Shown in pieces: positions 47,357 through 59,705 of a stretch of DNA of 64,000 nucleotides. This DNA is from Diphasiastrum complanatum. Lineage: Eukaryota; Streptophyta; Lycopodiopsida; Lycopodiales; Lycopodiaceae. The stretch is taken from positions 1,719,414 through 1,783,413 of the forward strand of contig CM055097.1 in NCBI GenBank assembly GCA_029204225.1, given 5' to 3'. The notes under the pieces were generated by a model. It had not been told where the DNA came from. It did no database searches and saw only the letters and a program-made list of their open reading frames with translations. Each line of letters begins with the position of its first letter. The stretch's first letter is position 1. The translations under genes were made by a program, and so were the position numbers.

Positions 47357-49060
47357 CCTCCCCTTAATGTGGATCCGTGAATGCCTTGATCTTCAAACTA
47401 AGCAATGCACAAAACTTTTTGTGTGCATTAACACTTAATGCCTTTATAAATATATCTACAACCATGTCCTGCATTCTGCAGTACGTTAAGCTCACCTCCT
47501 TGTTGAGAACCTTGCCCCTGATGTAGTGATATCTCATTTCAATGTGCTTACTCCTAGAGTGAAATCCAGGGTTGGCCGATAAGACAATAACACTCTGATT
47601 ATCACAAAATAAAATTGTAGGGCTGTACTGATACAGATTAATGTCTGACAGTAAATTTCTTAACCAAAATGCTTCTTTAATAGATTGAGAAGCAGCAATG
47701 TATTCTGCTTCTTTAGAAGAGAGAGCGATAGAGGTTTGCATACGATTGTTCCATGAGATAGGACCGCCGTTGAAGAAGAATGTAAATCCAGATGTGCACT
47801 TACAATTGTCTACATCTCCTCCCCAGCTTGCATCAGAATATCCATTGAGCTGATGAAGATTGTCGTTGCTGACATCTCCATAATATATGCACTGGTCCAT
47901 GGTAGCTTGAATATACCTCATGACTCTTATGAGAGCCTTCCAATGGGTAATGTCAGGATTGGCCATATATTGGCTGAGTGAGCTTACAACAAAAGAAATG
48001 TCTGGTCTTGTACAGACCATTGCGTACATGAGATATCCAAATATCGATCGATAAGGATACTCTCTCATCTGCTCCTCTTTGTGCTTGGTCTGGGGACATT
48101 GGTCCTTTGACAAATGCAGGCCTGGATCCATCAGTGAGTGAGCTAACTTACAATTCATTAGATTGTATATGTTAAGAACATTGTGAAGATACCTTTGTTG
48201 AGTGATATAAATCAATCGTCTCGCTCTGTCTCTATGGATATGAATGCCCATACAAAAGTGAGCTTCATCTAGATCAGTCATGTCAAACTCTAAAAACATC
48301 ATCTGCTTAGAATTCGGTATTGTTGCTGAAAAGTAATGTATCATCCACATATAAGGTGATGATAATGAAAGATTGCTGCACTGACTTGGAATAGATGTTG
48401 CAATCAATAGTGCTTAATTGGAAACCTTGTTCAATAAGGAATGTGTTGATCCTTTGAAACCAAGCTCTGGCAAACTGTTTCAAGCCGTAAAAAGCTTTGT
48501 GGAGTTTACAGACATGATTCTTCATACCATCCAGAACGTATCCTTCAGGCTGGATCATGTAGATGTCTTCTTGTATAACTCCATTTAGATAAGCTATTTG
48601 TACATCAAGTTGATGTACTTCGAGGTCGGCCGCTGCATCATAAGACAAGAGGGCTCGGATCGAGGGCTCAGATCGAACTACTGGACTAAAAGTCTCCCTG
48701 TAGTTGACGTTGGGGATCTGAGTGAATCCTTGTGCTACTAGTCTTGCCTTCCTTCGATCAATTGTTCCATTGGCATTGTACTTGATCTTGAAGATCCATT
48801 TGCAATCAATGGTATTGCAGCCAATAGGAGCTTCGACTAGTGACCATGTCAGGTTCTTGATAAGAGAGGAATACTCTCTGTCCATAGCTTCTCTCCAAAG
48901 ATTAGAGTCTGGTTGGCTGAGTGCCTCTTCGACTGTCGTCGGTTCCCGTATCAAAATACATGCAGACTCAAGAGTGTACCTTGTGGGTTGTGTGCACACT
49001 CGGCTTGATTTTCTAGGTGAAAGTGACTGATGAACCATTCTTGGGACTTGTTGCTGGGTA
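47357..49060 (-). pseudogene. copia RT and RNase H
   Basis: RT (49038-48307) begins with TTVEEALSQPDSNLWREAMD and has CKWIFKIKYNANGTIDRRKA, LDVQIAYLNGVIQEDIYMIQ, LHKAFYGLKQFARAW and an intact active site LYVDDTLLF. A frameshift near 48310-48400 separates it from the next frame (48407-47364), with CMGIHIHRD, the connection segment, RPDISFVVSSLSQYMANPDI, RNase H GYSDASWGGDVDN and SSKEAEYIA, DNQSVIVL and SKHIEMRYHYIRGKV. The last residues reach the polypurine tract. The RNase H D, E and D residues are visible. Only the RT/RNase H shift and few other lesions break this part. Confidence 0.93.
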
Positions 49061-50423
49061 CAGCAACGTCTTCGTCTGATTCGCTATCAAATAGTGGGTC
49101 GACAATGGACATGCCTAAACCAGAAGCTCGGATTGTCATGTCAATGGCAGGTAATGAAGGTTCTTCTAGAGCAATATCCTTGGCTTTGATGTTGACAAAC
49201 TGATCCTCGATAAAGACTATATCCCGGCTATACAAGATTTGTTGGGTATCAGGCCCATACAGCTTGTATATATTATCAGATGAAGTATATCCAATCATGA
49301 TGGTCTTGAGACCTTGGAAGTCCAATTTCTCCTCTTGTCTTTTGGGATCTACGCGTAGGCAACGCATCCGAACACTCTTAGGTTCTTCACAGAAGGCTTA
49401 GAGCCTATCCACACCTCGTGGGGTGTTTTGCCTGAGAGGGCCTTGGTCGAACATCTGTTCCGGACGTAAGCTACAATGGAGACAGCTTCAACCCAGAATG
49501 TTCTGGGCAGCAATGCATGCGCTAGCATACATTTGGCTAATTCAACCAGGGTACGGTTCTTCCTCTCGGCTAAGCCATTAGATTGAGGACTGTAAGGAGT
49601 GATGAATTGCTGCTCAATGCCTTGCTTTGGCAGTACTCCTTAAACTTGGTAGAGATATATTCTCCACCATTCTCTGATCTTAGGGCCTTGATCGTCCTTC
49701 CAGTCTCCTTTTTTACATGCTCCTTGAAGATTCTGAAGCAATTGAAGGCTTCTAATTTCTTCTTTATAAAGTACACCATAGTCCTTCTGGAAAATTCATC
49801 AATAAAAGCTATAAAATACTTTGCATTCTTCAACGAAGGATTTTTCATCAGGCCACAAATGTCTGAATGTACAATGTCTAACAATCCTCTAGCAATATTT
49901 GATGGCTTGATTTAAATGGTTTCCTAGTCTGTTTACCAACTAGACAATCTTGATGGACAAGTAACTCGACTTTATCACGAGGATAGTCGAGATCAAGAAC
50001 AATAGATTGTCTAGACATTTGTTGTACAGCAACATGATTCAAGTGACCAAGTCTATAATGCAAAAATAAACTTTTATTTGCATGAATAGAAGTACTAAGC
50101 GCCTGACTAGAGACAGAAAAGCAATGACTTAATTTATACAAGTATCCGTGCCTCTTTCCAAGTGCTAGGATCTTGCCTGTCCTATCAACTACTTTGCACT
50201 GATCACATTCAAATTTTACTCTATGTCCTAGATCTATGATTCTGCTTATAGAAAGCAGATTCATAGATAAATTTGGTACATATAGGACTTTAGAGAGTAG
50301 CTTAGATTGATCATTTGCAAAACTCAATCTCACAGTACCTTCACCTTTAAGCTTGTGCGCTATTATCACCAAGGTGAACATATTTATTGGTACCGTAAGG
50401 TGTATAGGACTCAAACAAGCCAA
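48951..50423 (-). pseudogene. copia GAG-pre-integrase and integrase
   Basis: The frame 50423-49878 ends protease and carries the GAG-pre-integrase segment (LFLHYRLGHLNHVAVQQMSR) with a decayed zinc pair. The integrase core (49884-49570) has DIVHSDICGLMKNPSLKNAK and then KALRSENGGEYISTKF. The second catalytic Asp of the usual D-N-G-G-E-Y is Glu here. The frame then shifts, losing a clean QNG...E region in one frame ('caatctaatggc' remains near 49575). The C-terminal part at 49367-48951 reads KTIMIGYTSSDNIYKLYGPD. Integration activity is not expected. Confidence 0.85.
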
Positions 50424-51330
50424 TGAGGCTGGTCATGTGTTGAGTGGCTCTGGAATCCAGGAACCAAGAACTGTCACTGGATGCTTCTTGATGGCTGGTC
50501 ATGAAGGCATCATGATCTGCTTCTTGAATAGGCTGTGGAGCATCTGTAAATGCATTTTTCACTTGATTCGACTGCCCCTTGCTATTGTTCTTTGCTTGCA
50601 GTATTCGGCAGTCTTTAATTTCGTGGTTGTTTCGCTTGCAGTATCTGCAGAACAGCTTCTTCTTCGTCTGCACATTTGACTATTCTTTGTGTTGTGCTGA
50701 TTTCTGGTCTGGCTTTGATTGCTTTAGGCCTTTCTTCTTCTGTCGCTGCTTAGTCATGCTCTTGTTGGTGTACAAGGCATGAGAATCAGCTGAGGAACTT
50801 GAGGCTTCGTTCCTTCGCGTGTCTTTCTACAACAACATAGTAATGACTCTTGAAAGAGTCAGAGACTAGATGTGTCATGATGATCATCACCCATCTGTCG
50901 TATGAGCTTGGCAATATTGTAAGCAGTTGCATCACTGCGTCTTGATCATCTATGACAGATCCGACCATTTGCTTCAGCAGGTTCTTGAATTGGTTGATGT
51001 AATCTGCAAGGAATCACCATTCGCCATCTTGAGGGATTAAAATTTCTTCCTAAGATGTAGCTTGGAAGCTATATTTCGCACTTCGTATAGTGTGCTCAAG
51101 ATGTCCCAGACTTCTTTTGATGGCCTTGGATACATGGCCGATCTGGGTATCCGTAATGTTGAGGATGATCAACGCGAAAGCCTTTCCATACTTCAGCTTC
51201 CATCTAGCGATTGTTGCTTCGGGTTTCCCTTTTGCACCTGCAACAACGTCATATAATTTTTTAGCCATTAGTACAGTTTTCATCTTAAATTTTCACAGAT
51301 GTTAATTGGCTCCATCAAGCTTGTCCATGA
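50347..51330 (-). pseudogene. copia gag, zinc knuckle and protease
   Basis: Gag begins near 51325 (MDKLDGAN, then stops) and continues KMKTVLMAKKLYDVVAGAKG from 51283 to 51050, with more stops, then QMVGSVIDDQDAVMQLLTIL from 50968. The zinc knuckle FCRYCKRNNHEIKDC (CX2CX4HX4C) is near 50630-50650. The protease site reads SWFLDSRATQHMT near 50455: the conserved DSGA has become DSRA, so the protease is probably dead. Confidence 0.87.
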
Positions 51331-51501
51331 TAGGACTGGCTCTCCCTTGGAAATCCATGTGGAAGATTAGTCTAAGTGATAGGAAAAACTATCAGTGACC
51401 TAAGTATGAAAATCTGGTACTGAATTACAGAACAAAAAGACAATTACTCTATCGCCTAGTAGAGTCTTGTTACTGTGGAAGCTTATCAGGCTACCAAAAT
51501 A

Positions 51502-51513
51502 GCTCTGATACCA
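51502..51513 (-). other. tRNA-iMet primer-binding site
   Basis: On the minus strand this reads TGGTATCAGAGC, directly joined to the LTR edge at 51514. Confidence 0.9.
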
Positions 51514-52737
51514 TGTTGGAGAAAGAGGGTGTGTGAGAGAGAGGAACAAAAAATAGCTCGAAAAGAAACGAACACGAAAAGAAGCAAACTTGAAACTCAA
51601 AAAAGAAACGAACTCGAATGGAAAGTGTTTGTGCGCAGCGGAATGAACTATCTTACTCTTTCCCTATGCATGACTACGTCTATTAGACATGAACAGAACG
51701 TTAGTGATAGAAATCACGTTCTGTCTGATTTCGTAGCCAAACATAAAACAACAAAGCATCAGTAAGATAATTTGTCGTGAACAGCTAGACAAATTATTTG
51801 TCGTGAATGATTCGCGAAGGGCTAGATTGAGCTCGATTGATAACCAGTCATGACTTAGTCGTGAAAGGTAAGACTAAACATTAGTCATGAACAGCTAGAC
51901 TAATAATATTCGCTAAGAACAGACTACTAGATTGAGCAATAAGAGAGTTAGGCAAAATGTAAAAAAGGATAGCAATATTGACACAAATCTGAACGCAAAC
52001 AAAACAAAGCTGTTATCAGATTAAGTATAGCAAAATACACAGGTCAATAATGTTGTTGAGCACAAGACAATTGCGAACGAAACCGCATGCTCTACAAAGC
52101 TAATCCAATCTGTAAAAGGAATAAACCTATTACTGACAATACAAAGAATTGATGCGCAAAAGCATCTACTTCGTCTATCTCTGATAAGCTTCTGATGCAA
52201 TTATTTTTCACACACTGTATGGAATACGCAAATGGTATCCAACATATATGCATAATTTTACAGGTGTGCAGATGAAGAAGGTACAAAGTGGATGTGCTAT
52301 CTGTGGGAGATTGTGGGTGGCTGCTGTCATTGTCAAATATGTTAGGACAGTTGCATGGAATGACCATGAGAAGGCTGCGACGTCAGCCTTTGCTAAAATG
52401 AACGTTGGTGAAGATGCGAAAAGTGCGACACTCTGACAAATGCCTTAGGATTTGATTTATAGGGTGCCTTCGCTTTTCCATTAGGGCACCTTCGGCATTT
52501 TGTAGGGCAGTGTCGCCTTTTTTGTCTGTCACAAATCACGTGTAAAAATACAGTGTCACGTTTTTTTGCCTTTTTCGCTTGTGGAAATTTACTTGTATTT
52601 ATGCATATAGTCACGTTTTTCGCCTGTCTTATTTTATATGTAAATATGCAGACTGTGTGACAACATGAGTTAAAATGCAGCATGAATGGAGGTAGATTAA
52701 AATGGGATCTAGGAGAGTAAAGGAGATAAATCCAACA
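51514..52737 (-). repeat. complete 5' LTR, 1224 bp
   Basis: Ends are TGTTGG and CCAACA, a perfect 6-bp inverted repeat. The last 546 bp (from 52192) match the truncated 3' LTR. The 51930-52190 part has old relatives at 5385-5640 and 20100-20430. The stretch around 51770-51850 contains words with 'ttcgcgaa' similar to the array at 55940-56170. Confidence 0.85.
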
Positions 52738-53184
52738 AGATTGATGCCAGTAATGAATGACAATGTTAATCAGACAACTATATATCAATGTTGTCAATAA
52801 GGCACAAAAATAGCTCAAAAATTCAAAAAGCCCTTATTTTCACCTCCTTTAGCCTATTTGGGCCAAACGAAGGGCTATAGCCTCCAAGCGAAGGGCGCCC
52901 GGACTGTACCTGCAAGTATGGTACCTCAAAATAGAGTGATTGCAGTGAAGAACACACTCAGTGGACGTCAAATCTCTTTTGCCCCTTTCAGGGAGTGGGT
53001 AGTCATGAGTGTGAGGTAAGAAGCATTTCACGTTTGGAGAGTGATTTGGCTTGCGAAACACCACCTAAGCAACGGGATGCCCTGGTGTGAAATTATAGAA
53101 GGTCATCAAAATAAGTTATTAACATCGCCATTGTACTCAAAACACTTCTTTTAGCCTACGGTTGCAGTTTTAGGCAGTTTTGAG
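52738..53184. other. spacer between two copia elements
   Basis: No gene. It has a GC-richer patch with 'cgaagggc' words near 52860-52900 of the kind found in dispersed plant repeats. Confidence 0.4.
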
Positions 53185-55800
53185 ATGACAAACATGGGAG
53201 AGCCCATTTTGAGTGAAAATAACAAATTGGACGGGATTTCTAACTATGCAGTGTGGAAATTCAAAATGAAAAACATACTGATAGAGAAGAAACTATGGGA
53301 TGTCGTCACAGGTGATGAGAGAAGACCACCAAATGAAGCGGACATTAAAGTGTTCGACAGGAAGGCGAGGAGAGCTTTGACCTTCATCAACTTGTCAGTG
53401 AAAGACCACATCATTACCCACATAAGTGATGCCATTACACCTAGACAGGCATGGGATGTGCTAAAGGAGCAGTTTGAGACGTCAAATCCATCAAGGATTA
53501 TGTTTTTGTAGTCAAAGCTGAATAGTGCCCGAATGGAACAAGGAGAGCACATTCAGACTTACATGACCAGAATCAAGACAATGAGAGATGAACTGCATTC
53601 CATTGGTGAGCGCATACGTGATGTTGAGCTAGTGCACAATGCATTGTGTGGCATTGCAGAACCTTATCAGATGTTTGTGAGTGGAATAGCATCAAGAGAA
53701 AGATTATCAACCTTTGATTATTTCATAGGAATCTTGATGCAGGAGGAGCAATGATGAGAGATGGTGAAAGCTAGACGTCAAAATACTAACGATCAAGCAC
53801 TTGCGACATGCCAAAAACAAGGCAAAGGCAAGGGTAAGAAGAAGTCTAAGCAGCAATTTGCCAAGACTCAGGAGGATGAGGGTAGAAAGACCAAGAAGAA
53901 GGAAAAATGCTTCCATTGCGGCAAAAAGGGCCATTGGAAAAGCGAGTGTCGAAAATTCTTGGTGGAATCAGGCAAGGGAAAACCAAAACAAGCAGGTAAC
54001 CTTGTCGACGAAGGTGAAGTTGAAGACTCTAGCATCTTCATACTAAGATCTAATAATGGAGTGAGTACAAGTCTACTGACTTCAATGATCTTTGTGATGA
54101 ATGTGGGATCAAAAGGCAATTTATGCAAGCTCATACTCCTGAACTCAATGGTGTAGCTGAGCGCAATAATCGTACGATTGTGAAAAGTGCCAGATCTATG
54201 CTAGTTGAGATGAAGCTGCCAAAAGATTCTTGGTCAGAAGCATGCAGTAACACATTTTATCTTCAAAATAGAAGTCCTACCATTGCCATACCTAAGATAA
54301 CACCTGAGGAGGCATTCACGAAGAAGAAGCCAAAGGTGAACCACTTGTGAATCTTTGGATATAAGGCCTTTGTAAACATTCCTAAGGAAGAAAGAAGTAA
54401 GCTTGATGTAAAAGTTATCATATTCTTAGAATATGATTATCGTGTAAAGGGCTATAGATGTTTTGATCCAGTGGAGAACAAAATACATGTTAGCTGTGCT
54501 TTGATGAATCTAAGATGTACGAAGATGAGGATGTTGAGAAGACGGATACATCTAGCGGGAAAGATGGTACAGAGAAAATTCCTCTTGATGATGATCCATT
54601 TGTTGACTTTCCTAGTGATGGACATGTGGATACATCTCATGATACTACTACTCAACCTCAAGAGATAGGTTGGAGAGGTAGAGATAAACCTTTTGGTGCA
54701 AAAAGGATTGAAGTTGCACATGACAAACACAAGGAGAAGGATGTATCGTGGGATACATTTTCACTAGGAAGCTGATCACCTGACATGAAGCTCACTAAGT
54801 GGTTTGAGAGACTGATGGAGAGCCGCGACATGGATGACTTTCCAAGATCATCTAGCCAGGGAGAGCTACGAAAATCAACAAGAGAGAACACACAACCTGA
54901 TAGGTATGAGACAAATTATGCTCTCTTATCTAGCATTATGCAAAGCAAAGAACCTTCGACTTATGTTGAAGCGAAGATGATGGCATTTGGGGCAAGGCCA
55001 TGGAAGAAGAGATGGAGTCAATTGCTAAGCGTAGCACATGGGACTTAGTGGGACCACTAGTTGGCAAGAAACTCATTGGCTGTAAATGGGTATACAGGAC
55101 TAAGTACCATGCAGATGGAAGTATAGCAAAGCACAAATCAAGATTGGTAATCAAAGATTATGCACAAAGGCATCGACTATGAAAAGACCTTTGCACCAGT
55201 ATGTAAGTGGAATACTCTACGTCTACTGCTTTAGCTTCACATTTTGGTTGGCCTTTACATCAGATGGATGTGAAATTTGCTTTTCTACATGGTGAGTCAG
55301 AAGAAGAGGTGTTCATGGATCAACCTGAAGGCTTTATAGCGAAAGGATAGGAGAATATAGTATGTCACTTGAAGAAAGCACTTTATGGTCTCAAACAGGC
55401 ACCACATGCGTGGTACAGTAGGATTGATGCCTACTTTTGTTCTAAGGGGATGGTGAGAACACACTCTGATCCAAATCTTTATGTCTTATGCTTTGATGGT
55501 ATGGTTTCTTTGGTTGCTCTTTACGTTGATGACTTGATGAAATAATCAAGAGATGATAGATATGATAAAAAAAGATCCCATGGAACAATGCGAGATGACA
55601 GATCTCAACCTAATGCATTATTGCCTTGGAGTAGAGGTGTATAAAAAAGGATATGAGGTGGGTTTAACACAAGTGAAGTATGTCAGAGAGTTGCTGCATA
55701 GGTTCAGGTTGCAGGATTGCAAGCCAGTGAATGTAGAACAACTGATCAGACAAATCTTGATTCTACCAACAAAGCGCCCATTTTACTTGACAAAGGATGA
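53185..55800 (+). pseudogene. copia element relic (gag, partial integrase, RT)
   Basis: Gag (from 53185: NKLDGISNYAVWKFKMKNIL, AWDVLKEQFETSNPSRIMF) has a TAG near 53509 and continues to 53754. The zinc knuckle CFHCGKKGHWKSEC is intact near 53908-53950. The next coding sequence is LRSNNG at about 54045, the second half of the integrase core. Protease and the first half of integrase are therefore deleted. NGVAERNNRTIVKSARSMLV follows, then SEACSNTFYLQNRSPTIAIP, a linker and RT (NTQPDRYETNYALLSSIM, IGCKWVYRTKYHADGSIAKH, LYVDDLM near 55520). The connection domain HYCLGVEVYKKGYEV follows, and the relic fades near 55760. Many stops. It is the same family as 44621-46816. Confidence 0.88.
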
Positions 55801-55939
55801 GAAAGAAATGAACGCAAACTCGAAACATTTCTATTAGTGACCAACTCGAAAAGATTCACGAAGGATTCACGAAATTTGTCTTGCAGTCAACTCAAAAGAT
55901 TCGCAAAATAGTTTTTTGTAGAAGCTCGTGGCTTTCTTG

Positions 55940-56170
55940 TTGAAGCTCGAAAGATTCGTGAACAAAATTTTGTCGCATAATATTCTATTTCTTGTTCAAG
56001 CCTCAGATGTTACGAAATTGTTGCGAACAATTCGCGAAATATTCCAGACTGTTCTTCAAGCTCACCTGTCGTGAAACTATCTCGAACAGTTCGCAAAATA
56101 TTCTAGATTTCTTCTTCAAGCTCAAGAATTGTCATCTGTTGTGAACAATTTGCGAAAGACGAAAATGTCG
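55940..56170. repeat. tandem array, period 60 bp
   Basis: Units start with 'agctca' or variants at 55943, 55999, 56059 and 56119. Each contains 'gcgaacaattcgcgaaatat' or a close version and ends in 'tt.ttcttcttcaag'. The spacing is exactly 60 between the last three. The array follows a copia relic and shares words with the 51.5-kb LTR. Confidence 0.7.
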
Positions 56171-56299
56171 CAAACAATTCGCGAAACACAAAGCTGAGAT
56201 GAAGAGATGAACTGTCATGAATTATTCGCTACCAGCTTTAATTCGAGCTTGAAAACAGAGCGTCTATTTGAATATCAACCATCGTAAACGATTAGATAT

Positions 56300-57240
56300 A
56301 AATGGAATACCCACTAGTTTTGGCATGCCCTAGTTTAACATGTCTTTTTTTTAAAAAAAATTTCAATGGTCGTGGGATCGGAAACTTTTTTACACATATC
56401 AACTTTATAGTTTTTTCTTGACTTTCTTGATGTTTTATTAAATTCCTCTTCGAAAAAATGTATTCTTTGCAATAATTACCATGGGCTTTCAAATTCTCAC
56501 AGTAACCTAAAAGACCATTTTTTCATGACACATATAAATTATCAATTGAGTTACTGATAAATGCTAATGAAACTCTTTTGCAATGAAACTCTGGATCAAT
56601 AAGATACAATGCTCATGATGACCATAAATATAAATGCTTTAGATTTTTCTCCCTATAATGGATCATATCAGAAGTTGATAATTTAGATTCTTTTGAATTT
56701 TTTGTTCTAAGCGGAGCATACTTTGGTATAAGATCCACATGAAGATGATAAAGCTTAGTCATCAGCAAAAATAGCAAAATAAAAATAGTAGCAAAGAGCA
56801 TAGTAACAATATCAGAACTGGAGATGGTGCTAAGACTCTGGAGATGGAGATGGTAGACTCCCATATTTATGAAATGCCACAATCCACGTCTTTTTTGAAT
56901 TTTTGAATGTCCCAACTATTGGGAGGGAATATTTCAACTCCTGAAGAATCACATTTAACTGTGGTTAAGCACCGGTGACGTTTGATGTGAGACTCATAAG
57001 GTACATTCATGCGCATGTAAAGTCATGCGGGCACATGCATAAAGAAGCTGAAAAATGATATTTTGATTTTTTAGTGTTATTTTTCTCTCCTACATGGCAT
57101 TTCGTATAGGACCCTCTTTAGGCCCATATTTTCTCTAATGCATGGATCTATTGTGACAACCAATCAACCCAATCACTTGCACTAATCCTACATTCCAGAC
57201 GAGGAGCAAACATGTCGAGATTGCTCATCACTTTTTGTTT
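56300..57240. other. AT-rich spacer
   Basis: I find no supported gene. A minus-strand frame at 56613-56915 has a hydrophobic stretch but no other protein signal. Confidence 0.4.
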
Positions 57241-57248
57241 ATTCCATC

Positions 57249-57409
57249 ATTTGCCATCACCGGATTGCTTAGCTGATTTGCTTACTAAATCCTTGTCTAA
57301 GGATTCTTTCATTAAGCTAAGATAATTACTTGGAGTAATTGACAAACGTACTATCGTTTCCCAAGTAGTTGACAAATGTACTATAGTTTCCCGAGCTAGA
57401 CTTGAGGAG
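57249..57409 (+). pseudogene. copia polyprotein 3' end
   Basis: The frame reads DCLADLLTKSLSKDSFIKLR, a stop, then LLGVIDKRTIVSQ. This is the extreme end of copia RNase H. A 27-bp in-frame duplication follows (DKRTIVSQ, DKCTIVSR), then the purine-rich 'cttgaggag' directly before an LTR start. Confidence 0.75.
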
Positions 57410-57720
57410 TGTGAAAAATGACAAATTCTAGCTTGGTTGTATCTAAATTTTTGATGTACATTGTAATTCACACTTGTGAAACCAAATTGCCAAATGTGTA
57501 GACTAGTCTAGATAGGTTAGATCATGATCATATGGATAAGTTGAGATAGATATTGTTGATAATTTGTAAATATATATTACAGATATGTACAAATAGTGGG
57601 ATTGGTTGCAATGATATTGCCTCAAGAAAATGGGAGGGTAACTAATTTTCTCGAAAAGGACTTGGTTGTGTGCCAGTAAGATGTCTAATAGCAACATAAT
57701 TTAGTTCCATGCTGAAAATT
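57410..57720 (+). repeat. beginning of a copia 3' LTR
   Basis: TGTGAAAAATGACAAATTC follows the polypurine tract. I cannot fix the far end, so the end coordinate given here is arbitrary. Confidence 0.45.
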
Positions 57721-59054
57721 TCATAAGGTTTTTAAAGATTTGATACCTTCAATAAGAGAGTGAGTGTCTGGAAAACTTTTGAAGGTTTTTTCGAGAGGTT
57801 CATAGTACCAATGATTTTTGATATGTTCCATAAGAGTTTGATCATAATTTTCATTTAGGGATTTATTTGGAACTCTTCAAGAGTTTGTGTATCTGAAGTT
57901 TTCTCGAGTATTTTTGTGCTATTTTTTGCTTCTTAAGATTTGGTCTTAGTGGGATTCATCGTTGGTTGAGGTGGGTATTCTATGTGCATTTGTTTCATTT
58001 TTTGAATGATGATGAGATAATTAATGCAGTGGACATGGTACCATGCGATTCTACTTGATTGGTAGTAGATTGGATGCATAAATAATTGATGGAGCACATC
58101 ATTAACCTTTACTTGTAAAACTGAAAATGGATGGTAGTTTTAGGTGGAATTGATGAAAGGATGGTGTTTAATTTTGTAAGATTCAAAACTGGTGACAAAT
58201 TGAAGTGGTTCTTTTGCTTTCAACTTTTTGATATTGAGTTTTATTACCATCATTTTGTTTTCATTACATTAAAAGAATTGTTAACACTTGTGGATATTTT
58301 TTTTACTATCATTTGTCGAAGTATGGCATCATTATCAAGCTTTTGGACTCAATTTACTCATTGCAAATTTATGATCACATCAAAGTTGGAAGTGAAAGAC
58401 TAATGTGGGTTTGGAGCTATGTGAGTTGTCAACAATTGCACACTTGTAGAAATATTGATGATGAATTTTGTAAACATGACATAAGAGGTTGCGACAAATG
58501 TTTTTGTGTACAAAATGAGAAAATGTAGAATAATTCCTTTGAAACCTTACAAGAATTTGCCAAAATTATGATTCCACAAGTAGTTGGCCATTATTTTGAA
58601 TCCTGATTGTTTACACTAGAAGTCGTTCCAATAATATAGGTCACCCAGGTGGCAAAGCATTTCCATTCATCTCATAAGTGAAAAATAGCCTTCATACACA
58701 TAGGTTCTAAGAGTGAGTGGGGGTTCATGCATTCCCAAAAAATGGAATCATTTATCACACTTACCGCTCACATTCATGTGAGCATAATAATTTAAGATAA
58801 GACCACTTATTGGAGGTCAATGCAAGTGTCTTCAATTTAAATTTGGATAATGTACCAATGACATACATTGGACATGGGCATATAGTTTTATCATTTACGT
58901 AGGGTAAGTGAACATATATGAAGACCTCTCCAAAAAATGGACTAACCCCATGCCACCACAATGTAACTCCCACGTTGTCCAAGAAGGGAGGAGGCCATGC
59001 CAATACCTACCCCCAACTTTTTTGACCCTCCGAGGTGTCACTCTAAACACTTCA
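57721..59054. other. AT-rich spacer
   Basis: Only short frames are present (58131-58403, 58313-58528). The second has several cysteines near its end (HTCRNIDDEFCKHD) but no family I can name. Confidence 0.35.
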
Positions 59055-59693
59055 TGTGAAAGATTCAACTAGTTTGATCATATTTGCTACATTTCCATAT
59101 TTGGCATATTGAAGCCAACTTTGTTTTAGACTTAGAGTTTGACTTTTCAAAGTTCATTAGACTAAATTTCATTTGAATAAACACTTTTTGAAAGTGTGGG
59201 AAAGTTAGAAGGCAAGTTTGAGTAGATCCAAATTTGAATGTTGGGTACTTTGAATCTAGACCCAAAAATAGTAGGGTTAGCATTTTGGTGGGAAAGCCAA
59301 GTGGCCAAATAGGGTTTGGACCTGTTATAAAAGGAGAAAACTCATGGAGAGACACATCTTCTCTCTTCTCTCTCTCATTTCATCAATATACATGGTTTTC
59401 TTTGGGTTCTACTACTCATTGGTGCACTCTCGTGATGTTATCTTGCAATTCTATGTGTAGAATGATCATTTATTGCTATTTCCGGTTCCACATGTGTAAA
59501 ATATAGCAGGGTACTATAATTGTATGGACAACAACTATATTTTATGATTTGATCAGTATCTCTTAGAGTTTGCATCTCATTTTGTATGTGAATGCTGATT
59601 TTTCTACATTGGCAGGATTGTTGGTTTGCTCTTTTTTGTAACCAAAGATCACGGACATGGATTTGGATCTTGAATGATTTGAAATCCTTCACA
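59055..59693 (+). repeat. complete 5' LTR, 639 bp
   Basis: It begins TGTGAAAGATT and ends AATCCTTCACA, next to the primer site. TATAAA is at 59326-59331, followed about 30 bp later by a CT-rich stretch. The sequence is close to 28598-29247, so it belongs to the same family. Confidence 0.92.
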
Positions 59694-59705
59694 TGGTATC
59701 AGAGC
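59694..59705 (+). other. tRNA-iMet primer-binding site
   Basis: TGGTATCAGAGC starts on the base after the LTR end. The leader of about 570 bp then runs to the gag ATG at 60279. Confidence 0.95.

Larger units (their letters stand above)
46818..52737 (-). mobile_element. nearly full-length copia element
   Basis: The 5' LTR is 51514-52737, the primer site 51502-51513, and gag-pol runs down to about 47364. The polypurine tract AAGGGGAGG is next to the 3' LTR start at 47356. The 3' LTR is cut at about 46818, losing roughly its last 680 bp. All copia domains are in the normal order (gag, zinc knuckle, protease, integrase, RT, RNase H), but stops and frameshifts split the polyprotein. The element cannot be active. 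Its truncated end touches an oppositely oriented copia remnant. Confidence 0.92.

Noticed and set aside
55940-56170. Possible CRISPR-like array because of regular 60-bp spacing
   Set aside because: The whole unit is repeated with no unique spacers, and the context is a plant retrotransposon.
58131-58528. Overlapping plus-strand frames with a cysteine-containing end
   Set aside because: They are short, AT-rich, without start context or known motif, and lie in transposon-filled sequence.
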